From NCBI GenBank assembly GCA_017654735.1, contig JADPYG010000088.1:2046001-2110000 (forward strand): 64,000 nt of DNA, given 5' to 3'. Position numbers and translations under genes: made by a program. Below, in pieces: positions 20,997 to 34,204 of this stretch. Each line of letters starts with the position of its first letter. The first letter of the stretch is position 1. Origin of the DNA: Vishniacozyma victoriae (taxonomy: Eukaryota; Basidiomycota; Tremellomycetes; Tremellales; Bulleribasidiaceae). The notes beneath the pieces were generated by a model. The model saw only the letters and a program-made list of their open reading frames with translations. It did not search any database and was not told the origin of the DNA.

Positions 20997-23330
20997 TTAC
21001 AGAGAAGCAAGCTGGAGAGTTTCGACAAAAGAGGTGAGATCTGCTTCCCGCACTTCGATGACGCTCGTGTCGAACATGTCGTGTTTGGCGCCGGCACCAG
21101 CACTTTCTGCTGCCTCTTGAAATGCTAGACCGAATTTGCTGTTTGTCAACATGACTCGAAGTATCTAGTAAAGACTTACTTTCTCCTGACATCACCAAAT
21201 TCAGGTGCACCAGTAACACCAACAACCAGATATGTCCCCTTATCCTCATTCAGACAGGTAACGACGAACGGTAGACTCTTGACTGTCTTGCCAGCTTTAG
21301 CATCCTTTTCGGCCCACTTGTCCCTTGTGGCGTCGACCAGCCAAAGAGCTAATCTAGAGAGTGTCGATGGATGACTGAAAAGTCGCAGATCAGGCCCTTC
21401 CTTCATGACTGCTAATCGGAATGTGCGTAATGGTCGGATAGTAGCTTTGTCCAGTAACGCCGAGCCTTGGCGTATAATTGCTTGATGTAGTGTTCGAGCT
21501 AACGGGAGAGATTTGCGGAGTAGGGTGATACTGCTTGTCAGCCTCCTTGCACGTATAGGGGAAAGACTCACTCGTCGCAGGCATCATAAGCGATCCAGAA
21601 ATTCTGAGCATACCAATTCTCTTCCTTCTTCTTCTCTTGCGTAGGAGCTTCTTCCGTATTACCTCTCGGATCTACATTCTCCTTGTCCTCTGTAGCCGTG
21701 CCGTTACGGATCGCAGCAACTCCACCTCCATAATTCCATGTTCTAGTACCTCCGAACCACTCTCCTCCATTCCTACCGCCTTCACGCTCTACTTCCAGTC
21801 GGACACCCACGGCTGCTTCTAGTAATGAAGATAGTCCTTCAACGGCATCTGCTGCTGATAATGATGAGAGTTGGAAACCGTATGTCCGTGTGAATGAAGG
21901 GTAGGCGAGCTCGATCAGACCGTATTCGGGTGCGATGGCTTCCAGCTTTTCTGGCAATGTCTTCTTTAGGTCCATGTCCATATGCGAGTAAGCCTGTTGG
22001 CATTGCTGGAGCGAGTACCTTTTGGTGAGCATTCACGCCAGAGTTCGCAGGTGATGTTACTCACCCCATCTTGGCCAGTAACCCTTGTAATCTCTTTTTA
22101 CCCTTTTCCTTCCATATACCCATGCGCCCAGCAACATAACCTGAATGCAACATCGCATCATACAGGTTCCAATGGCGAAACAGCGTGAATCTCAGTTCTT
22201 CACTTTTGGCTATACTTCTGTCGTCGGGGTTAGGCATCTTTCGATAAATCTGTTCGTGATTCAGGCGAACGACCTCGTCGAGGAATAAGCCATGGTACGC
22301 TTCATACCGATCTCGATTTATGCGGGAAGAGACGTATTGATATGTCAGACCGAGGATTGCGAGCCATAGGAGATCGTTGTCTGCGCGTTCTAGGACTGTT
22401 GCCAACAGGTAGACTGTTTGAGCGACAGACATGCCATAATGCGTTCCAGCTTCGTAGTATCGCTGGACTCGGTCGTAGTGAGCTTCTCTTACCGCCTCGG
22501 GCAAGCGACGAGGCTAAGTGTCAGCTGTGTCTTAAACGAGGACTGGGAAGCTTACTCTGCCGTCGTCCTCCTTACGACGCTTCTTTTGCCCAGCTGAGCC
22601 TTGCCTGGGTCTCTTTCTTGATGGTCCCGCTCCATTCTCATCTCCCTCATCATCGACTTCTTCCTCCTCGTCCTCCTCTGCCTCTTCTTCTTCATCCTCT
22701 CCTTCGCTATCGGTATCATCGTCAGATGGCTCAAACTACTATGTCAGCATGTCCCTCTTAAATCGTCCAGGCGGCATACCTCAAGAGCCTCCCATGACTG
22801 CTTGACATTGCCCAGCTCATTTTCCTCACCATCTCCCCAGACCCAGATTCTCCCGTCCTCTTCGCCGTTCCCCTCGATCTCGACGCCAAATAGATTCTCA
22901 AGATTCCAAGGGCGATGACTGTCTATAATATGTAGATGGCAATTGGGTGGTAGCGTGAAGTACGATGCTAGCGGTAATAGTGATCCTAATGAGAGTAAAA
23001 TAATGGTATGTAGCTCGTCCGAAGCCAGAACCTCGTCCCGTTTCGTTTCTAGCTCGGCATATCCTCCAATAGGTATTAGGCGGTATGGGACATCGTCTTG
23101 ACGGAATAGAGAAGCCAGTATACGAGCAGCAAGCAGACCGTCCTACATATTTAGCTGCCATATCCTTTTAGATTAGGGACACTTACTGCATCCACTCCAC
23201 AAAGAATGACTACCCCTCCTGAGCCTGATCCACCGCTCCTACGCACTCTCGAGACTATTGAATTGTATGCGTCTGTATATGTGAGATCTGATGATCTGAT
23301 ATCTGGGCCTGGGGGCTGTAATAGAGGCAT
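20997..23330 (-). CDS. CDC45: CDC45 replication initiation/CMG helicase subunit
   Basis: Exons on the minus strand contain the hallmarks of Cdc45: VVILCGVDAVS at the N-terminus (DHH-like core), IIDSHRPWNLENLFG, an acidic linker, then LLWLAILGLTYQYV, LRFTLFRHWNLYDAMLHSGY and KKRLQGLLAKMG. The last intron uses an internal CAG acceptor, giving NKFGLAFQEAAE and the terminus TSVIEVREADLTSFVE; the stop is at 20997-20999. Cdc45 joins MCM2-7 and GINS to form the replicative helicase. I start at the ATG at 23330 because the sequence after it (LTYTDAYNSIV) aligns with the family N-terminus; an in-frame ATG at 23414 would add 28 residues. The gene is divergent from the phospholipase D gene. Confidence 0.93.
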
Positions 23331-23558
23331 GATTGAAGTATTAGACTGGCTAAGATACAAACTGAACACTTGCTCATGTTCCCGACGCGTGAAAGAAAAC
23401 ACGGCGCGTCTCATTGCATGACCAGTATTACGTAAACAGTGATTCGGCTATGACGATATCTACTTCGGGAATCTCAGATGCTATTCACAGCAAAGATAAT
23501 GAATGGAGTGTGCAAATGCAGTCACTATCTACCATACTTCTCACATACTGACAACAAG

Positions 23559-26500
23559 ATGACTACACCAGTAGCAGATGCTCCATCCAAACATCCCGAC
23601 TCGGGCTCAAAGACGATGTCGAAGCTGAGTGCCAAGTTCGATAGATTGTCAAGCAATGTCTCGAGAATAGGTACCGCAGTCAAGACTACCTTGAATCCGA
23701 ACCACAGGCACGATGAAGAATGGGAGCAGGAGGTCGATGCCAAGATTGAAAAGATAAGGGATGGGCATAGGTTCAGAAGTTTTGCAGGGGAACGTGATGG
23801 TGAGTGTCTTGTTTAGGGTGGGGTCGAAAGAGAACTAATAGGCAGGAAACGTAGTCAAGTGGCATGTGGATGGGCATGGTGAGTATTTCGTTGACTATGG
23901 AGGGATGCACTGATGAGCAGATTACTTCTGGGCTCTCTCGGAGATAATTGATTCTGCTAAAGAGGTGAGTACTGATCACTCCTGAGCTGAATATGCTCAT
24001 ATCGATAGAGCATTATGATCCTAGATTGGTGGCTATCTCCCGAGCTCCAGGTAGGTTCTTATTCTGCTGAGACCGGGCATAATCTGACAATTTAGCTCAG
24101 AAGACCTGCGGCACTCTTCCCGGAATGGAGACTGGACAGACTGTTACAGAGGAAAGCAGAAGAGGGCGTGCGGATTTACGTCATGGTTTACAAGGAGGTG
24201 TGTACTATCTGTGATTGGCATCAGGGAAGCTGATTGACAGGTCCACGCATCAATGAGTCTGTCGTCCAGTCATTCGAAGGTATGTCTACTGGTTCTTCAA
24301 GGGCTGACCTCCAGCACGCGTTAGAGGCTCTACATGACGATATCGCAGTCATGCGACATCCTGACCATAGTGGAGGTAAGTCATATCTCTCCACAAAGTA
24401 CTAATGAATAGGGGAGCTAGTATACTACTTCTCGCACCATGAGAAACTATGTGTAGTAGACAACAAAGTCGCAGCCATGGGAGGTCTCGACGCATGTTAC
24501 GGTCGATGGGACACTCGTGATCACCCACTAGCGGATGTCCACCCTACCGAGTTCTTCAAGTCCCTCTTCCCTGGTCAAGGTATGCCCCATATATGACAGC
24601 CGGTAGGTGACTCATACTAGATTACAACAATTCTCGAATCATGGACTTCCAGACGGTCGAGAAGTTTACTTCGAATGCTCTGGCTATTCAAGATGCTGCA
24701 AGGATGCGTCAGTTCCTTTGACCTAATACGACCTAGTGTATCGCTGATTCATAAGCTTGGCACGACACTTCATTGACGATTGCTGGGCCAAGTGTAGTTG
24801 ACCTGGTACAACACTTTTGCGAGAGGTGGAACTTTGTGAAGAAAATCAAGTGAGCAGCTGCCGGAGGCCCATCGCGTTGTCGAGCTGATAAAGTAGGTAC
24901 AAGCATGACCACAGAATGGAGTGGCTCGCTCTCCCCATCCGTACGTTGCAATCAATTGTCAAGCTGAGATGTAGCATGGACCGACGTCCACTCTGCCAAA
25001 GAGGAAGTTAAGAAGATGCGAGACAACGAGTTTCGAGCGGAACACCCTCACTTATCAGAATGGAAAGAGGTATGTCTATACTGAAAGCTCAAGCTGATGA
25101 TAGCTCGGTCGGCAATTCGCCCATCCATACCACTTTGAGCCTTCTGATGCTCCTCGTGCTGAGGAGCATGTCCCAAGCGGGTCCGTGCGCGTCCAGGTAA
25201 GCTTCCATATCCTAATCATGGCCCGACCTGACCTCAGGTGCTGAGATCTGCTGCTGATTGGAGTCACGGAATCCTGCTCGAAGACAGTATCCAGCGTCAG
25301 TCCTATGCAATGAGCACCGATTTCAGAACTGATCTTTTAGAGGCGTACATCGGCATGATCCGGGAGTCAAACCATTGTATCTACATCGAGAATCAGTTCT
25401 GTGAGTCTTGAGATCAACCCAGCAAAGACCATGCTGATCAAATAGTGTGAGCAAGCAATCACTGCGAGCTGACGATAAACTGATAAAGCAGTATCTCCGC
25501 AACAAAGCCCGGCGGACCAGTTGAAAATCTGATAGGTGAGCTCACGCTGATGACACTCAAACTTCAAGCTGACATTCAGGATTGGCCCTCGCTCAGAGGA
25601 TCATCTCGGCCGCTAGAGAGAAGAGGAAATTCAAGATCATTGTGATCATTCCTGCTGTTCCGTAAGTATCGTCTTTTCAACTGAGATGTCCACTGACGTC
25701 CAGCGCTTTCGTAAGCATACGAGCTATTTCTGATATCCGGTCAGTGGTACTGACTTGCAGCCGGGAGACATTCAGAGTCAGTCCGGGCTTAAGGCAATTA
25801 TGGAGGCTCAGGTGAGTAGCTGTTGGGAAGGAAGCTGAATAGGCAGTATCGATCAATCAACCGGGGAGGTGACTCTATCTTTGAGATGGTCAGAGCTGAG
25901 GGATTCGAGCCGTGAGTGGTCGCAAGTCGACGCGTGAGACATGCTGACGAATGCAGGATGGACTACATCTCAGTATGCTTCTTGCGATGTCCATGAGCTG
26001 CAGCTTACTACTAGTTCTGGAATTTACGAAGTTACGACAGAATCAACACCCCCTGGGGTCAGATCCGAGAGATGGAAAAGAGGGTTCGTCACAAACCCCG
26101 CTGGAACACGCTAACAGACAGTCCGGGGTAACATTCCACCAAGCTCAAGTAGCACTAGCCAAAGTCTACGTTGGATCAGACGACGTTAAAGGCGGTGATG
26201 ACGAAGTTGTCAATATCGAAAGACCGCATGATGAACGTACATCCGTCGATCAGATTGGTAAGAAGGATACGGTCGCGAAGGCCATTCAGTTGCCAAAGAC
26301 TGTTGATGAGGCTAAGGATATCATCAAGCGATTCCAGGACGGTGCCGTCAAGAGTGATAAGAATGTGTAAGCTCGCATTTCTACTTCGAATTTGGAGCAG
26401 AGCTGACTTTTTAGAGCGGATAATGGTATGTGTTGAAAGACTTCTCTGGCAGGGGTGCTGATTCGTTACAGTCGGTCATCATGCTCTACAAACTGGGGCT

Positions 26501-27491
26501 AGCGTAGCCGATGAGCATTGGGACGGTACCGACGAAGAAGAGCTTTCATGCTATGTCTCAGAGGTACGTATCCATCGTTTATTGCAGTGCGAACGCTGAC
26601 AGATCAGCTATGTTACATCCACAGCAAACTTATGATCGTCGACGATCGAAGGGTCATTTGTGGTAGTGCCAATCTGAATGATAGGAGTCAGAACGGGGAT
26701 CATGATTCGGAGATCGCCATCCTCATGGGTCGGTCCCTTCTGCCTAGAATTGGTCCGCAAAAGCTGATCAAAAGAGGACGACGATTATGTCGAGTCGGTG
26801 ATGGACGGAAAGAAGTATATGGCTTCTCGTCTCGCTACCACATGGCGCCGAACACTCATGAGGGGTGAGCTGTCTCCACCTTTTCGAAATGGGATCAAGC
26901 TCACAAGCAGAACATCTCGGACTACTTCCCAACCAACCTGCATTCGACGGCAAAGTCCAACCTACAACAAACATGTACCCAGCTCCCGTTCTGAACGATT
27001 ACGATTTCGGTTCATCAGAAGATCTATCTGTTCAAGATATACTGTCCGACGATTTCCAAACTCTATGGCACGGAACAGGGGAGAAGAACAGGGAAGCATT
27101 CAAAGCTGTTTTCTTACCCGTTCCATCGAATGAGATCAAGAGCTGGAAACAGTACGATGAGTTCTTGAAACCCCATGCCGGTGTATCAGTATGTCCCTCC
27201 TTTTACGATTCATGGCCTTGCTGATGAAATAGACTGGACATGTGGTCAATAAATCTCTGAGTCTGCAACAGGTTAAAGAGGAATTGATGAAGATCCGGGG
27301 CCATTTAGTGGATATGCCACTGGATTTCTTGATTGTACGTCCTCTCATTTTCTGGCGACCCTTACTGATGGTATAGGAGGAGAAAGGCCTGACGGAAGCG
27401 GTAAGTCTTCCCTAGAGTGCGATCATGCGAAGCTGACTCTTTTCAGAACTGGCTCGCTGTGAACCAGTATACCTTGGCTCTTTATGTTTAA
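23559..27491 (+). CDS. Phospholipase D (two HKD motifs, no PX/PH)
   Basis: Many short exons from ATG 23559 (an in-frame ATG at 23478 is an alternative) to TAA at 27489-27491. The first HKD motif is [17 protein letters not shown], the second [20 protein letters not shown] followed by [29 protein letters not shown] and CIYIENQFF blocks complete the PLD1 pattern. The enzyme hydrolyses phosphatidylcholine to phosphatidic acid and choline at membranes. The protein starts with a short Ser-rich N-terminus and reaches the catalytic core within about 100 residues, so the PX and PH domains of Spo14-type enzymes are missing; this is the shorter filamentous/basidiomycete form. A long charged insertion ([19 protein letters not shown] region) separates the two halves. 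Confidence 0.9.
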
Positions 27492-27661
27492 GCAAATCGC
27501 TCGTCTCAGGTAGGCCGCACTTGTCTAAATCTGCTGGCGCCGAGGATAGAGAGCTTGGTTGTAAGGATAATATACATGACATTGGCTATATCGCCGATAA
27601 TACAATATGCAGTTTCGTCCCAATCTAGCTATCTATGCCCAGGCTTCCGTCATTACACTGA

Positions 27662-28568
27662 TTACTCCCAGTCCTGGTGTTCATGTGACATCCCCACTCG
27701 TGTCTCTGAAGCAACCGGCGTGTTCATACTACTACTAGATATCGTCGAGTTTCCATCAGGTCCACATCCGCAATCGTAGACCTCATCCAGCAGCAGGCAA
27801 TCGAAATCAGGCTTCCCAAGTCGGGCATTGATGAGATTGTGGACATGGCATAACCACATTGAAGCTGATTTTCGGGATGACGTCTATATATCAGCTTTGC
27901 CTTAGCCCGCATGTATGAAACTAACCTGAGGAGGGTACTCTTTTAGTAGAGCCTGGAACTCTTGGGCGCATTCACCACATGGATATAAGCGGGCAAAGAG
28001 GTGGAAATATGATTTAAGCGCTTCCCGATCTGATGGTGTGGGTGTCTATCAATTAGCACTGACAACAGTGTGGAAAAACGGACATACTTCTGGATAGCGG
28101 AGTGTCGTCAGGTGAAGCACTTTCCAAGCTGCTCTTCCCAATTCTGCCCTAGTCATCAGCTTGACTAGAGATAGCAGGATGAGTAACTCACTTGGCAGTT
28201 GCATTCTCCAATTTTGGCATGATCACTCCTCCCTCTAGAATGTCCTTCGGAATCCCAACAGGGTCGCTTCCCTCAGAATCATCATTCGCTCCAGCTGGAG
28301 ATGTGATCAATCCATCCTTCAAGTCTGTAGGGTCCGCAACAATAACATCCTGCCCTTCCCAATCCCTCACTTCCTCATGCTCCACTTTCAATTCAGGTGG
28401 GGGCGGTAATGGTTCTCTCCAGTGTGAACTATCTATCCCCCCTTTCTCTAAGTATCCCTGAGTCGTCTGCAGTATCGTTTCGCGATGAGGATAGAGGAGG
28501 TAGAGTGTTGGTATGGTGATGAGTAATGACGAAAAGATCAAGAGCCTTGCTAAGCGTGGAATACCCAT
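27662..28568 (-). CDS. ERV2: ERV2-like FAD-linked sulfhydryl oxidase (ER)
   Basis: The first exon encodes a signal anchor (ARLLIFSSLLITIPTLYLLY) near residues 6-25 followed by a flexible, acidic segment. Splicing joins ATAK to AELGRAAWKVLHL, the start of the Erv/ALR domain. The redox-active FAD-proximal pair is YPCGECAQEF, and SMWLCHVHNLINARLGKP with FDC provides the CxxHNxxN FAD-binding helix. A C-terminal YDCGCGPDG carries the CGC shuttle disulfide of ER Erv2, which Erv1 lacks in this form. Predicted to transfer electrons from thiols to oxygen and support oxidative folding in the ER lumen. It converges on the phospholipase D gene with a 170-bp gap. Confidence 0.9.
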
Positions 28569-29295
28569 TGCTCTGCTCAGTCTGTCTTGACTTTAGTCGG
28601 TAGGAAACTGCCGCTTGAGTCGATTGAATCCGGGGACAGAGTGTTACGTTAACTGATCCGGAAGACAAAGGGAAAAGTATGAAAGATGAAACGAGAGATC
28701 GGTGGCGCCGGAATGGCTGGTGGCTTCTTCTAAACGCCCTTCTACGTTTTTACCATATGTTCTGGGCTAGGACGATGTGATCCCAGTCCAAATACATATT
28801 GATGAAGGCTGTACGTACTCGACTCGAATGTATGACCTATCCCCCCTCCCGTATAACATGTATGCATGCGCCTCATTGCCAAACAGGGTACTGACTGCTT
28901 TTACATTTGAGGTTTCGTACTCTATCTAGTATTGGAATCAGGAACGAGTGACCTTTTTGTACTCCTGATCAGGGTAGAGTACAAGGGTAGATACACCATA
29001 TCTTATATCTTATAGCATCCTTTTCTTCTTCTTGTACTGTATACATATAGCCATAAAGCCCAGTCCATCACTCTGGTATCAATCAAGAACCATCATATCT
29101 AAATCCAGAACCACCATCAAAGGAGCACCGAATCACCAAATACCACCGAGGCATCTTACAACTTCTACAATTAAAGTAACTACGCGACGCGTCTCGAATC
29201 ATTCATCTCGAATATCGTAACCGAACTCAACAACACCCCTGTATCAATTTACATTCAAACGTCTACATCACTAGTACTACTTGGCATCAATAAGC
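28569..29295. other. Divergent promoter region between ERV2 and the disordered protein gene
   Basis: No coding sequence supported. The right half is A/T- and C-rich (ATACATATAGCC and long CA-rich runs), typical of a leader before the ATG at 29296. I see no repeats or RNA gene. Confidence 0.4.
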
Positions 29296-32002
29296 ATGGC
29301 GGTCAAAGGCTCCACTGCACCCGCTATCACCTCGCCACTTTTGGCTTGGCCCGCCAAGCCGACTCCGAGAAGTACACCGCTAGTCACGCCTGCTACGGGA
29401 ACGTTCCAGTCTTTCGACCTTCCGTCACGGAATTCGAGCGATACGTTTGGGCCTTCTGGAACACAAGATAGATGGATTGGAGGGAAAGGGAAGGAGAAGG
29501 CGGATATGGGAGAAGAGTACGTTGAAGTAGAGAGGAATTATCGACCACCGCAAAAACCACTGTCACCTCGTCAATTGGGTCGGATAGCTCAATCATTCGG
29601 TATTGAAGTACCTTCATTACCGACACCGCCATTATCAAGTGGCTCACCCCCGCCGAGATCCGCCTCGTCTTTATCATCCAGACAACCGACACGCCCGTCG
29701 CCATTCCTCTTGACTGTCATCCCGCCAATATCCCTTCAACCGCCTTCAGCCTCAACATCCACATCTGGCGCCGAGTCAGCGAGGAGATGGAGAAGGGGAA
29801 GGCTCATACCTCTTCAACCGACTATTGGATCGATGTTGCTGGCCATAGCTAGGGAATATGGTCTACCATCGACAACAGGGATTCACCTATACATTGCCAA
29901 CACTCATCGTTCATCGTCGTCTTCAATGTCGGATATCTCGGACGACCCTGGTCCAAGGATCTCACAGTCGACATGGACATCACTTTTCGCCTCTCAAGCT
30001 GCAAACGCGTCTGTCTCTCGTGCAGACACGCCAGATGGCTCACCACGCCGGACTGGTCAATTGTTCAACCGCGATCCCAACCCTTCGAGCCCACTATCAC
30101 CGTGGAGCGAGACGTTACCTCACCCCCGCCCGCCTTTCGGTTCATCATCCAATCGATCTACACCCGCGAAAGCAGGTTTCGGAGATCATCCTATACCCCT
30201 CACACCATCTTCACTTCACTCTCGAGCCGTTTCGCCATCACCAGTAATCGCCACTATCGAATTCGATATTGATCTAGATGAGGCAACATGGTACCACGAT
30301 TTCAATCTATCAGGTCGTCGCCGGAAGTTATCTACAGCTTCGGAAGGTGGTGGAGTGAGGACACTGAAGCTAGTGAACAAGTATAATGATTCGAGACCGC
30401 GTTTCTTACGCGATATGGACAATACGGCGTCGGATCAGTCGTGCTCGACAATAGGAGATGGATCATCGATGATCAAGACTGCGGATGAATCGCATGGATC
30501 AGAAGACTTTACGGAAGCGTCATCTTCTCCTGATCGGGCTGAGGACGACTTACTAGCGCCATTCGAGTTGAGGAAGGATCTGAGGGATGACCTGGATAAG
30601 AGGGGTTCTGCATTGGTCATGAAGGACCAACTGGATGATCTTGAGAGGAGTGAGTCCAGATGTCATTAGAGTTGGGATAAGCTGACCACCAGTGATGCGA
30701 CAACTCTCACCCAAAGAGATCCGCCTGACTTCACCTCGAGAGCTAACACCCCGCATGGCAGCCAAAGTAGTCAACCTCCAATTCCCACCCGCCCTTCCCC
30801 CTCGGTCAAATAATCGACCAGCCAAATCACCGCTCGTCAATTCCTTTACCGACCCCGATCTAGACTCTTCTGCTAAAGCCCAAGATATCCCAATGCCTTC
30901 ACGCGCAGCATGGCCTGCAGTGCCATATGCCAAACACTCTGAATCGCCCGGATCGCCTCAACTTGACGAATACTTTAAACCACCTACCCGTCCGTCTGTC
31001 GATACCCCAGTGTATCGCAAGAGCTCATTCTCGGAAGAAACTAGGAAAAGGATGGAAGCCGAACGAGAAGGACTGTCGAGACCAGTAGCGACAGAATGGA
31101 AACCCCGCAGGCCTGCTCGACCACCTTCGCCAAACATCTCGAGACAGACCCATGAACGTACACCTAGTTATTCACTTTCGCCTGAACTAGTGTCGAGCTT
31201 GAAATCACCGCCTATTGGAGGGCCTGTATCGCCAGAAGTGGAGGAGAGGAAGATAAAGCCTCGATCCAATTCGATCAGTCTGAAAGGCCTACGCGCACAG
31301 ATGAGTAAAGCCGGAAATCGTGCTTCGAAAAAGGATGAGCCCGAGCCAATGCCTGATCGATCTCGTGACAAGTCCGAAGAGAGGGAGACGTATGGACTCT
31401 TCAAACAACCTATCGATGGTAGATCTTCATTCCCAGGAATGCAAAGTCGTCCATCATTCTCACCATCCGAATTCGGCAGTGTCGACCCGATGGAAACCGA
31501 ATCCGCTCAAGCTACGGCATCTTTACCCGCCAAACAATCTGGTATGCGACGACTTTTCGGTGGTTCACTACCTTTCAAGAACCGATCTTCGTCCGATAAT
31601 CATACACATACCCTGGCCCAGACTACTTCGCGGACAAGCCTCAAATCCCGCCGGAATCCAAGTCACGACGGACCAAATCTAACCATCTCGCCTCCAATCC
31701 CTGAATCATTCCAGAAACACGAGAACGCATTTATAAACCCCAGAAAGGGCAGTCAAGGAGAGGTCGGGCAGATCCCATTGTCTTCCCCGAGGCGTCAACC
31801 GATTCAACCGGGATCACCTGGTTCTCCGATGAATTTGAAGCGGAAACCTGTACCTGAGGGAGATATGGAATTGATGAGGGATCAGAGTGCTTCAGAGGCA
31901 GCGGCGGGGTTGACTGGTTCAGTCAGTTCTGGAAGTGTTGCCAGTTTCGTTCTGGAGGAAGCACCAAAGAGGCGAACGAGGGGACAGGGAGAGTACCGAT
32001 AG
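29296..32002 (+). CDS. Large, mostly disordered Ser/Pro-rich protein
   Basis: Two exons, about 870-890 residues. ATG 29296 opens MAVKGSTAPAITSPLLAWP; the upstream TTG in frame is not a plausible start. The intron lies near 30,650-30,695 and joins LDDLERS to MRQLSPKEIRL. The only parts that look folded are SPRQLGRIAQSFGIEVP, RLIPLQPTIGSMLLAIAREYG (an amphipathic helix after a hydrophobic strand) and VIATIEFDIDLDEATWYHDFNLSGR. The rest is Ser/Pro/Arg-rich with many SP and TP sites, suggesting a phosphorylated scaffold. I recognise no family; it is probably conserved only in close relatives. No signal peptide or membrane span. Confidence 0.85.
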
Positions 32003-32788
32003 TGTATTCTGTGCACAAGATAGTAGTGTCCAGTGTCGACTTGGTGTCTGTCACGGTCTGGATATCAAGTATAATCTTGCACTTTTTGCAGTAATTGCTA
32101 TTGCACAGTTCAATCAGCATGAGGTATCTTATGCGAAACACAGTGATTGTGAGAGTGCACGTATCATGCATACAGAGATGTGGTGGAACACAAGTCTTCT
32201 CCCCATCCGCGTTGCTTGTTATATAGCTCTGTTTACCGATCACTCAGTCTCCCTCTCCCCCTCACACCGCTACCACCTCCTCATCTCTCTCCTCCTTCTC
32301 CCCCTCCGCTCCTCCCTCTCGATCCCTCCTCCTGGCGCCTAGGTGTCACTTGGATGTCGATAAATGACACTGTCGGACCGGATCGATGACCAGTTCCGGT
32401 GAATATTGAAAAGTTGGGAAAAGGTAGAAACGTGTCACCTGGGTGTCGACAAGTGACAGAATCCCATGGACCTATGACCAGATCCATGAGAGGATTGAAG
32501 AGAGTGTAGAGGATTTAATCCGACTCGCACTGAGCCAAGAAAAGAGTTTGTGTAATCGTCAATTGCATTGTTGCGTACAGGCATGAAGGAATGATATTTC
32601 GAACCAAATTCGTAATTGTGATTGTGATTCGATAGACATACAGACATACTTTTACACGTTAGATTGCTGTTTTGACAGTTTGTTATATTTGAGATTGGAA
32701 GTTGAGAAGCCGTTATACAGATAATATTGAAACCATTGACCGAGACCGAGACCGAGAGCGTAAAGACATGATAAGAGAGAAGCTCGAT
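32003..32788. other. Convergent 3' spacer containing two structured repeat units
   Basis: The flanking genes converge, so both 3' UTRs probably enter this stretch. No coding potential is seen. Its striking content is the tandem hairpin pair at 32342-32500, preceded by a C/T-rich tract (about 32245-32335). Confidence 0.5.
32342..32500. repeat. Tandem pair of two-hairpin units with compensatory changes
   Basis: Two units about 89 bp apart. In unit 1 the first hairpin is GTGTCA (32343-32348) with TGACAC (32365-32370), and the second is ACCGGA (32377-32382) with TCCGGT (32395-32400). In unit 2 the first is TGTCAC (32433-32438) with GTGACA (32453-32458), and the second is CATGGA (32465-32470) with TCCATG (32483-32488). 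Both second hairpins have a 12-nt loop sharing ATGACCAG. Three of six stem pairs differ between units and every change is compensated. Each unit is followed by an ATTGAARAG block. Confidence 0.8.
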
Positions 32789-34203
32789 TTAAAATTCGTC
32801 GAGTTCGGGTTTGGACAGTGTCCGCGCATGCGGGGAATGATGTGAGATTGGACCGGCATACGAGGCGCCCTTTGACTCTGAGTTTGGTGCAGATTGTGAT
32901 TGCTGAACCTGAGGATGTGCGTTCAGGACATTGTCGAATACTTTGTTGATTCGAGGGAAACCTCCTTGAATAACGGGAAGTGGAGTGGTGGATAGAGTCT
33001 CTCGGAGATTGCCCTTGGATGGGGTTTGAGGAGCGCGGTTCACGTTAAAGCCAATATGGTAGGATCCGTCCTGATCAAAGGCAGAAGGGGCGAGAGGTGG
33101 AGCAGATTTTGGTGGTTGTGGGAGAGAACGAGTGGGAAGACCATCACTTGATGCTCGGCGATCATGCTTGGGTCGAGAGGGATTGAGGGTAGACGGCTGG
33201 AATGCACTGGGAGCCTTCCTGCCCTTCCGCTCGGATCCTCGTGATGTCTTGCGCAACTCGGGGCTCCTAAAGTGTAGCTCTTGTTGCCACTAGGGTATTA
33301 GCATAATGTCACAGAAAGAGAGACCAGTGGATTCACATTAGGCGTTTCCGTAGCCACTTTTCCGGGTGACTCCCAAGCTTCACTCCTCCGTTCTCCAATT
33401 GATTCTCCGGCCTCACTCTCGGGAGCGTAGGGCATTTGGTATTGTTGATGAGGTAAGCTTCGACTCAAAATGCCCAGATCGTAAGGACTGGAATCGATGT
33501 CGAAATGGGCAAGATCGCTGTCATCGAGCTTGGCTGTTGATCTTCCTGACTTGTGTACAGCGAGTGTGGAAGCAAGACCAGAAGCTTCGAGGACTGGTTG
33601 CTTGGTTGAGCCCTTGCCTTTGCGATTGGGAGTGCCTGCACTCCGACCTGCTGTTCCGGCGGTTGGCTCCGCAACTTCGAAACCCTTTTCGACAGTATGC
33701 GCTTTCTTTGCCCCTCTCTTCCTCGGGGTCTTGCGGTTGGCCTGGCTAGGCTCTGACTCGGCCTCCTCACCGACTATCGCTTTCCTTCCACCCCGCCTGC
33801 CCTTCTGACTCTCAGCAATATCCGCCAGTGATATTGCCAGGATACCTCCTTTCTTGGCCAGATCAGGTCCACTCATACCAAGAAGATCCATCAACTCCTC
33901 ATCAGAGATTGCGTCTTCATCGTCTTCATTGTCTGGTTGTAAAGCCGGGACCTGCTCTCGCTTATCCGGGCGCTGAGAGCCCTTGTTATGTTTACGTTGC
34001 TTTCGCGGCGTAGGGGTGGGGGTGGGTGACTCCATGTGAGTGGACGGGCGGGGCTTTGGTTCGTGTGACCTAGTTCGACTGCCGCTATGTGTACCGGACT
34101 TTGAGCTTAGTTGTTGGCTCTCGAGCTTACTGGAACTCGGCCGGGGCGTTTGTGATATTTGTGTACGGAAGGATGATGATTTGTTATTGAGTCGAATACT
34201 CAT
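32789..34203 (-). CDS. EDC1/PNRC-like decapping activator candidate
   Basis: Two coding exons; the intron near 33,256-33,345 joins ESPGKVATETPN to WQQELHFRSPELRK. The protein is about 440 residues, basic and disordered, with one acidic helix (DAISDEELMDLLGMSGPDL). Its end, ASYAGPISHHSPHARTLSKP followed by ELDEF, resembles the YAG-x(2-3)-H-x-SP-x(3)-LxKP short motif of PNRC/Edc1 proteins, which bind the Dcp1 EVH1 domain and stimulate mRNA decapping by Dcp2. The conserved WQQELHFRSPELRKTSRG block just after the splice site is also of the kind seen in these fungal proteins. The call rests on that short C-terminal motif. A 5'-UTR intron directly precedes the ATG. Confidence 0.6.
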
Positions 34204-34204
34204 G

